A program made the position numbers and the translations under genes. Below the pieces are notes generated by a model that ran no database searches, was not told the DNA's origin, and worked only from the letters and a program-made list of their open reading frames with translations. DNA of 64,000 bases from Streptomyces spiralis (GTDB lineage: Bacteria > Actinomycetota > Actinomycetes > Streptomycetales > Streptomycetaceae). Positions 58,787 to 64,000 of this stretch are shown here, in pieces. Within the stretch, counting starts at the first letter, position 1, and each line of letters opens with the position of its first letter. Location: NCBI RefSeq assembly GCF_014654675.1, contig NZ_BNBC01000023.1, positions 63,324-127,323 on the forward strand, written 5' to 3'.

Positions 58787-60421
58787 ATGCACCACGGGCA
58801 GTACCACAACGGAGGCGACCTCCTCGTCGCCCATCTGAAGTCCCTCGGCATCGACACCGTCTTCGGCATAGTCTCGGTGCACAACCTGCCGCTGGTCGAA
58901 GCGGTCGACCGCGAGCTGCGGTTCGTGCCGGTGCGCCACGAGGCCACCGCCGTCAGCGCCGCCGACGGCTACGGGCGCGCCCGCGGCTCCATCGGGTGCG
59001 CGCTCACCTCCACCGGCACCGGCGCGGGCAACGCGGCCGGCTCCCTGATCGAGGCCCAGTCGTCCGGCACGGCCGTCCTGCACGTCACCGGCCAGGTCGA
59101 GTCGGCGTACCTGGGCAGCGGGCGCGGATTCATCCACGAGACCAAGGACCAGCTCGGCATGCTGAAGGCCGTGTCGGCGTACGCGGCCACCGTCACCTCC
59201 CCGCACGACGCCGGACGGCTGCTGCGCGAGGCGTCGGCCGCCGCGCTCGGCGCACCCGGCGGCCCCGCGAGCATCGAGTGGCCCATCGACCTGCAGTACG
59301 CCGCCCAGCACGACGAGGGCGAGCCGGTCCCGGCCGCCACGGCGCCGGTGCCCGACCCCGCCACCCTCGCCGCCGCACGCGAGCTGCTGGCCTCCGCCCG
59401 GCGTCCGCTGATCTGGGCGGGCGGCGGAGCCACCGCCGCCCGCGAGGAACTGTTCGCCCTGCTGGAGGCCACCGGCGCTGGCCTGCTCACCTCCAACTCC
59501 GGCCGCGGCAGCGTCCCCGAGGACCACCCGCTGGTCATCGGCAACTTCGCCACCACCCCCGCCGGCCGCGCCCTGCTCGCCGACGCCGACGTGCTCCTCA
59601 CGATCGGCACCCACTTCCGCTCCAACGAGACCGCCGACTACACGCTGAAGCCGCCCGCCGCGCACATCCAGATCGACCTCGACGCGGCCGCGCTCGGCCG
59701 CGTGTACCCGGCACGGCACGCCCTGCACGGCGACGCGGCCGGCGTCCTGCCCGCGCTGACCGAGGCCGCCGTACGCGCCGACGCCGACTGGTCGGCCCGC
59801 GTCACCGCCGTCCGCGAGGACGTACGAGCAACCCTGCACGAGAACATCGGCCCCCAGGCCGCCGTCTGTGACGCGCTCGCCGCCGCCCTGCCGCGCGGCG
59901 CGGTCGTCGCCCGGGACGTCACCATCCCCTCCTCGTCCTGGGGCAACCGGCTCCTGCCGATCCACGACCCGCGCGCCAACGTCTTCCCGCGCGGCGGCGG
60001 CATCGGCCAGGGCCTCGGCATGGGCATCGGCGCCGCGCTGGCCCGGCCGGAGCAGCCGACCGTCGTCATCGCCGGCGACGGCGGCCTCGCGGTACACCTC
60101 GGCGAACTCCTCACCGTCGCCCAGGAACGCCCCCGCCTGACCCTGATCGTCTTCAACGACGGCGGCTACGGCGTGCTGCGCAACATGCAGGACAAGTACG
60201 GCGAACGCCGCTCCGGCGTCGACCTGTTCACCCCGGACTTCGCGCCGCTCGCCGCCGCCTGCGCCCTGCCCTACGCACGCATCGCGGCCGAGGCGGACGC
60301 CGCACCGGTCCTCCAGGCCGCCCTCGCCTCCGACGGCCCGACCCTCGTCGAGGTCGACCTCGACGCGCTCGGCCCGATGAAGAACCCGTTCACCCCGCCC
60401 GTCACGATCCCCACCGCGTAG
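58787..60421 (+). CDS. thiamine diphosphate-dependent enzyme (benzoylformate decarboxylase/acetolactate synthase-like)
   Basis: A 544-aa ThDP enzyme with three domains: N-terminal pyrimidine-binding domain with activating E52 (VRHEATAV), central TPP_M domain (RRPLIWAGGGATAAREEL...), and C-terminal PP domain with GDGGLAVHLGELLTVAQ...IVFNDGGYG (~430-465). Members decarboxylate or carboligate 2-oxo acids. In this operon it could process a 2-oxo acid from ring fission or an aryl-glyoxylate side chain; not determinable. Starts 11 nt after the SDR. Confidence 0.92.
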   Translation: MHHGQYHNGGDLLVAHLKSLGIDTVFGIVSVHNLPLVEAVDRELRFVPVRHEATAVSAADGYGRARGSIGCALTSTGTGAGNAAGSLIEAQSSGTAVLHVTGQVESAYLGSGRGFIHETKDQLGMLKAVSAYAATVTSPHDAGRLLREASAAALGAPGGPASIEWPIDLQYAAQHDEGEPVPAATAPVPDPATLAAARELLASARRPLIWAGGGATAAREELFALLEATGAGLLTSNSGRGSVPEDHPLVIGNFATTPAGRALLADADVLLTIGTHFRSNETADYTLKPPAAHIQIDLDAAALGRVYPARHALHGDAAGVLPALTEAAVRADADWSARVTAVREDVRATLHENIGPQAAVCDALAAALPRGAVVARDVTIPSSSWGNRLLPIHDPRANVFPRGGGIGQGLGMGIGAALARPEQPTVVIAGDGGLAVHLGELLTVAQERPRLTLIVFNDGGYGVLRNMQDKYGERRSGVDLFTPDFAPLAAACALPYARIAAEADAAPVLQAALASDGPTLVEVDLDALGPMKNPFTPPVTIPTA

Positions 60422-60434
60422 GGAGGCCACCGCC

Positions 60435-61385
60435 ATGACCGCCGACCGCGAACACGAACTCGAGCTTCTCGTCCGCCGCATGACCTGGGAGGCGGACGGC
60501 GTACTCTCCGTCGACCTGGTCCACCCCGACGGCAAGCCGCTGCCCGCCTGGACCCCGGGCGCCCACCTCGACCTGCACGCGGGCGGGCACGTCCGCCAGT
60601 ACAGCCTGTGCGGCGACCCCGCCGACCCCACCACGTACCGCCTGGGGATCCTCGACGAGCCGTCCTCGCGGGGCGGTTCACGTCACGTGCACACCAGGCT
60701 GCGCCCCGGCCAGAGCGTCCGCGTGGCCGGCCCCCGCAACCACTTCGCCCTGGAACCCGCCGCGTTCTACGTGTTCCTCGCCGGCGGCATCGGCATCACC
60801 CCGATCCTGGCGATGGCCCGCCAGGCCGACCGCGACGGGGTGCCCTACCGGGTCGTCCACGGCGGCAGGTCCCGCGCCACCATGGCGTTCGGCGCCGAAC
60901 TGACCGCGCTGACCGGCGGCGAGGTGACCCTCGTACCGCAGGACGAGCAGGGCCACATCGACCTGGCGGCCGCCCTGAAGGACCTCCCGGACGACGCCCT
61001 GGTGTACTGCTGCGGTCCCGAACCGCTGCTCAAGGCGGCCGAAGCGGCCTGCCCGGCCGGACGGCTGCGCATCGAACGGTTCGCCGCACCCGCCACCGTG
61101 GCACGCGACGGGGACGACTCCGCCTTCGAGGTGGAGTGCCGCACCTCGGGAGTGACCCTGACCGTCGACGCCGCCACCTCCATCCTCGAAGCCGCCGAGA
61201 ACGCGGGCCTGACCGTCGACTCCTCCTGCCGCGACGGCATCTGCGGCTCCTGCGAGACCCGCGTCCTGGCCGGCACCCCCGACCACCGAGACCACCTGCT
61301 CAGCGAGGCCGAGCACGCCGCCGGCGAGACGATGATGATCTGCGTCTCCCGCTGCGCCTCCGACCGCCTCGTCCTGGACCTGTGA
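60435..61385 (+). CDS. PDR/VanB-type oxygenase reductase
   Basis: A 316-aa phthalate-dioxygenase-reductase-like protein: flavin-binding N-domain (PGAHLDLHAGGHVRQYSLCGDP), NAD domain (FLAGGIGITPILAMA, VYCCGPEPLL) and C-terminal plant-type [2Fe-2S] ferredoxin with C265, C270, C273 and C303 (C-x4-C-x2-C-x29-C). It passes NADH electrons to the Rieske oxygenase two genes downstream. Adjacent to and co-directional with the ThDP gene (13-nt gap). Confidence 0.95.
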   Translation: MTADREHELELLVRRMTWEADGVLSVDLVHPDGKPLPAWTPGAHLDLHAGGHVRQYSLCGDPADPTTYRLGILDEPSSRGGSRHVHTRLRPGQSVRVAGPRNHFALEPAAFYVFLAGGIGITPILAMARQADRDGVPYRVVHGGRSRATMAFGAELTALTGGEVTLVPQDEQGHIDLAAALKDLPDDALVYCCGPEPLLKAAEAACPAGRLRIERFAAPATVARDGDDSAFEVECRTSGVTLTVDAATSILEAAENAGLTVDSSCRDGICGSCETRVLAGTPDHRDHLLSEAEHAAGETMMICVSRCASDRLVLDL

Positions 61386-61408
61386 CCCGTACGGAGAGCG
61401 AGAGATCC

Positions 61409-61642
61409 ATGACCACACACGCCGCCGCCTGGCCGTACCTCGACCCGCACCAGAGCCGGGACCACGAACCCACCCCGTACGAGCTGAAACTCGCCCGCAC
61501 CCTCGAGGAGATCTTCACCCACGACGGCCACGAACTGGCCGACGTCGTGGCCGGGCTCAACGCCCGCCAGGTCCACACCCCCGGCGGCGAGCCGTGGACC
61601 GAGGACACCTTCCGCGCCGAGATGCACCGCCTGGGAGCCTGA
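61409..61642 (+). CDS. 77-aa recombinase-like HTH domain protein
   Basis: A very small protein (…PTPYELKLARTLEEIF, then LADVVAGLNARQVHTPGG and WTEDTFRAEMHRLG) that matches the helical segment of serine-recombinase 'Recombinase' domains, where G-I-x-T-P-x-G-x-x-W is diagnostic, but has no catalytic or zinc region. It sits between the reductase and Rieske oxygenase with 1 nt to the latter. Likely a structural or regulatory accessory of the oxygenase rather than a recombinase (inference). Confidence 0.8.
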   Translation: MTTHAAAWPYLDPHQSRDHEPTPYELKLARTLEEIFTHDGHELADVVAGLNARQVHTPGGEPWTEDTFRAEMHRLGA

Positions 61643-61643
61643 C

Positions 61644-62675
61644 ATGACCCTCTCCACCCGCGACACCGCCGCCCACATCCTCGCCCACGGCCTGCGCAAC
61701 CAGTGGCACCCCGTGGTGCCCTCCGACTTCGTGAAGCCGGGCGGCCTGCGCAAGGTCACCGCGCTCGGCGAGGACTGGCTGCTGTTCCGCAGGGCCGACG
61801 GCACCCTGTCCATGCTCGCCGACCGCTGCCCGCACCGCGGCGCCCCGCTCTCCCTCGGCAAACACCTCGGCGACCGCGTCGCCTGCTGGTACCACGGCGT
61901 CGAGGTCGACGGCTCCGGCACGGTCACCGCTGTGCCCGGCCTGCCCGGCTGCAACCTGGAGGGCAAGACACTCGTCACCTCCCTGCCCGTCCGCGAGGTC
62001 GGCGGCGCGATCCTCGCGTACTTCGGCGACGAGGAGCACCCCGAGCCGGCCGACCTGACCCTGCCCGAACCGCTCACCGACCCCGGCATCTCCGCCATCC
62101 TCTGCTACGCCGAGTGGAACGTGCCCTGGCGCTTCGCCATGGAGAACCTGCTCGACCCGATGCACGGCGCCTTCCTGCACCACGAGTCGCACACCATGTA
62201 CGACGGCGACACCCAGGCCAAGTTCCGCATCCGCGAGACCGAGCGGGGCTACTTCTTCGAGAAGACCGACCAGCGCGGGGTCAACTTCGACTGGGTCGAA
62301 CTGTGCCGCACCGGCGTCGACTGGGTCGACCTGTCCATCCCGTACCCGCCGTCGGCCGGGCCGGGCGGCCCGTTCGGCATCGTCGGCATGGCCTGCCCGG
62401 TGGACGCCGAGCGCACCGGCGTCTTCTTCTGGCGCTACCGCAACGTCTCCGACTGGCAGCGCGACACCTGGCGCTTCCTGTACAAGACCCTCATCGAGGA
62501 ACGCCACTGGGAGGTCCTGGAGCAGGACCGGGTCATGCTGGAGGCCATGCCCGCCGACGCCGACCAGCAGGAGAACCTCTACCAGCACGACCTCGGCGTG
62601 GTCCGGCTGCGCCGCCTCTACCAGGCCCAGGCCAGGCAGCAGTCCAAGGCGGGTGCGGCGGACCCGGCCGCATGA
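61644..62675 (+). CDS. Rieske non-heme iron oxygenase, alpha subunit
   Basis: A 343-aa aromatic ring-hydroxylating oxygenase of the phthalate dioxygenase/vanillate demethylase type (no beta subunit gene). Rieske ligands C62, H64, C81, H84 (CPHR...CWYHG). Mononuclear iron ligands H174 and H179 within NLLDPMHGAFLHH, with D171 as bridging Asp. Uses electrons from the PDR-type reductase to dihydroxylate or O/N-demethylate an aromatic substrate. Its stop overlaps the transporter start (ATGA). Confidence 0.95.
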   Translation: MTLSTRDTAAHILAHGLRNQWHPVVPSDFVKPGGLRKVTALGEDWLLFRRADGTLSMLADRCPHRGAPLSLGKHLGDRVACWYHGVEVDGSGTVTAVPGLPGCNLEGKTLVTSLPVREVGGAILAYFGDEEHPEPADLTLPEPLTDPGISAILCYAEWNVPWRFAMENLLDPMHGAFLHHESHTMYDGDTQAKFRIRETERGYFFEKTDQRGVNFDWVELCRTGVDWVDLSIPYPPSAGPGGPFGIVGMACPVDAERTGVFFWRYRNVSDWQRDTWRFLYKTLIEERHWEVLEQDRVMLEAMPADADQQENLYQHDLGVVRLRRLYQAQARQQSKAGAADPAA

Positions 62676-63964
62676 GAGCGACATCCGCCGCACGGCGGTG
62701 GCCGGGCGTCCTGAGCCTGCTGGTGATCGTCCTGATCAGCTACGTGGACCGGGTGAACGTCTCCGTGCTCGTCACGGACAAGGCGTTCACCGACCACTTC
62801 GGCATCACCGGCGACACCGTCACTCAGGGCGCCCTGACCACCCTGTTCCTGACCGGCTACGGCATTGCCGCGTTCCTCCTGACCCCGCTGTACGAGACCG
62901 CGCTCGGCGTACGCCGCGGCCTGTTCGTCAGCGTCGGCCTGTGGGCGCTGCTGACTCTCCTCTCCCCGTACGCGTCCGGCGCGCTCGTCCTGGTCGTGTG
63001 CCGGGCGCTGCTCGGCGCGAGCGAGGGCCCGCTGTTCTCGCTGAAGACCATGTACGTGCGCGAGCACTTCCCGCCCGAACAGGCGGGGAAGCCCAACGCG
63101 GTCAGCTCCATGGGGGTGTCGCTCGGCACGGCGGCGGGGCTGCCGCTGGTCACCTACCTCGTCTACACCCTCGACTGGCACACGTCCTTCCTGCTGCTCG
63201 GCCTGCTGAACGCGGCCGTCGGCATCCCCCTGGTGTGGCTGTTCATCAAGGGCAAGGGCGCGGGGGCGCGGGAGCGGACGTCGTTCGGCCGGACCCTGAG
63301 GCTCGCACTGCGCACACCGCGGCTCGGGGTGATCCTGCTCATCGAGATCGCCACGCTCGCCTATCTGTGGGGCTCGACGGCCTGGCTGCCCTCGTATCTG
63401 CTGCGCGAGCGGCACTTCTCGATCGCCGCGATGGGCGCCGTGTCGTCGCTGCCGTTCCTGATGAGCCTGGCCTCCGGCTTCCTGGGCGGCTGGCTGCTGG
63501 ACCGGCTGCCGGCCCGGCGCCTGCCGGTGCTGTTCGTGGCCGGCTCCCTCGGCACCGCCTGCTGCGTCGTGTTCGTCATCGGCGCGGACACGGCGTGGGC
63601 GGCGGCGACCGGGTTGATCCTGGCCAACGGCTTCTGGGGACTGCAGGGACCGGCGATCCCGACCCTGGTCCAGAGATGCGCACCGGCCGGCTCGGTGGGC
63701 AGCGCCTACGGGACCGTCAACGGCGTCGGGAACCTCGTCTCGGCGCTGATGCCCACGGCGATGGGCTGGGCGATCGCGCTCGGCGGCGGGAACGGCTTCG
63801 GCGCGGGGTTCGCTCTGCTGGCCGGGACGCAGCTGGTCACACTGGCGTGCGGGACCTGGCTGCTGCTCCGGCCGGCCGGCGCTCAGCCCGCCTCCTCCTC
63901 CGGCTCGGCCTCGTCGGACTCGACGATGGAGCGCTCCAGCTTGGACAGCAACCGGGCCAGCTGA
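62672..63964 (+). CDS. MFS transporter, anion:cation symporter-like
   Basis: A 430-aa 12-TM transporter beginning SLLVIVLISYVDRVNVSVL, the ACS-family TM1 pattern (D-R-x-N/V), with PLYETALGVRRGLF loop and GLQGPAIPTLVQ in TM11. ACS proteins import organic anions such as phthalate or hydroxyphenylacetate. The last ~27 codons (Ser-rich, SSSGSASSDS) are antisense to the convergent MarR-like gene, an 82-bp overlap. Translationally coupled to the Rieske gene. Confidence 0.9.
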   Translation: MRATSAARRWPGVLSLLVIVLISYVDRVNVSVLVTDKAFTDHFGITGDTVTQGALTTLFLTGYGIAAFLLTPLYETALGVRRGLFVSVGLWALLTLLSPYASGALVLVVCRALLGASEGPLFSLKTMYVREHFPPEQAGKPNAVSSMGVSLGTAAGLPLVTYLVYTLDWHTSFLLLGLLNAAVGIPLVWLFIKGKGAGARERTSFGRTLRLALRTPRLGVILLIEIATLAYLWGSTAWLPSYLLRERHFSIAAMGAVSSLPFLMSLASGFLGGWLLDRLPARRLPVLFVAGSLGTACCVVFVIGADTAWAAATGLILANGFWGLQGPAIPTLVQRCAPAGSVGSAYGTVNGVGNLVSALMPTAMGWAIALGGGNGFGAGFALLAGTQLVTLACGTWLLLRPAGAQPASSSGSASSDSTMERSSLDSNRAS

Positions 63965-64000
63965 CGGCGCTCGGCGGGTGAGACCCCGCCGAGCATCCGC
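63883..64000 (-). CDS. MarR-like regulator, C-terminal end (cut by window edge)
   Basis: The last 39 codons read LGGVSPAERRQLARLLSKLE, then an acidic tail to TGA. This is the C-terminal dimerisation helix seen in MarR-family proteins. The DNA-binding part lies outside the window. By position it is a candidate regulator of the catabolic operon, with which it converges and overlaps. Confidence 0.65.
   Translation of the reverse strand, partial: RMLGGVSPAERRQLARLLSKLERSIVESDEAEPEEEAG

Overview
The window is very GC-rich actinobacterial DNA and looks like a stretch of Streptomyces chromosome. Supporting signs are GTG starts, leaderless promoters, an AfsR/SARP regulator, an SCO4225-type membrane protein, Tat/Sec-exported hydrolases, and many TetR, MerR and LysR regulators paired head-to-head with their probable targets. 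No rRNA or tRNA gene was seen. Transposon pieces and decaying genes suggest an accessory region, perhaps a chromosome arm (inference).

Layout. 1-701: right end of an IS200/IS605-type element (tnpB with its 3' hairpin and omega-RNA region). 0.8-5.2 kb: small metabolic and regulatory genes (two VOC proteins, a MerR/imine-reductase-like pair, a SufR-like Cys-rich regulator with a DUF3291 gene sharing an operator-like sequence, a DUF4440 protein). 5.2-10.7 kb: two small secreted proteins, a large AfsR-type regulator, a lipoprotein. 10.8-17.4 kb: TetR with an alpha/beta hydrolase, a broken GNAT gene, a SnoaL-like protein, a quinone-oxidoreductase/LysR pair, and an ECF41 sigma factor with its carboxymuconolactone-decarboxylase (CMD) partner. 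17.7-24.5 kb: DUF4097 with an unusual two-HTH regulator, erythromycin-esterase family protein with a double-MerR regulator, cold-shock protein, secreted phosphodiester glycosidase. 23.7-27.7 kb: TetR with a DHA2 exporter, then two decayed genes. 27.9-36.2 kb: secreted protein, a second ECF41 sigma/CMD pair, a Tat-exported metallophosphoesterase, an ABC exporter. 37-45 kb: a polysaccharide patch (GH71-like, beta-propeller/LamG, GH92). 45-48.5 kb: acetyltransferase, membrane protein, SGNH hydrolase, a small uncertain locus.

48.5-64 kb is the most coherent unit: a TetR/saccharopine-dehydrogenase-like pair, a divergent MFS transporter, then eleven tightly packed plus-strand genes (aldehyde dehydrogenase, type I extradiol dioxygenase, aspartate-dehydrogenase-like protein, alpha/beta hydrolase, cupin, two SDRs, a ThDP enzyme, a PDR-type reductase, a 77-aa recombinase-like HTH protein, a Rieske oxygenase, an MFS transporter) ending against a convergent MarR-like gene cut by the window edge. 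The set fits uptake, hydroxylation and meta-cleavage of an aromatic compound whose identity cannot be read from sequence.

Cross-cutting signals: both ECF41 genes are preceded by the same TGTCACA-N16-CGTC promoter; a short transposon-like repeat (GGGGGTGTCTC ends) occurs as a 193-bp copy, a 79-bp internally deleted copy and lone ends, with the two complete copies abutting stop codons; several regulator or target genes have a -10 box only 6-8 nt before the start codon, so their transcripts are probably leaderless.
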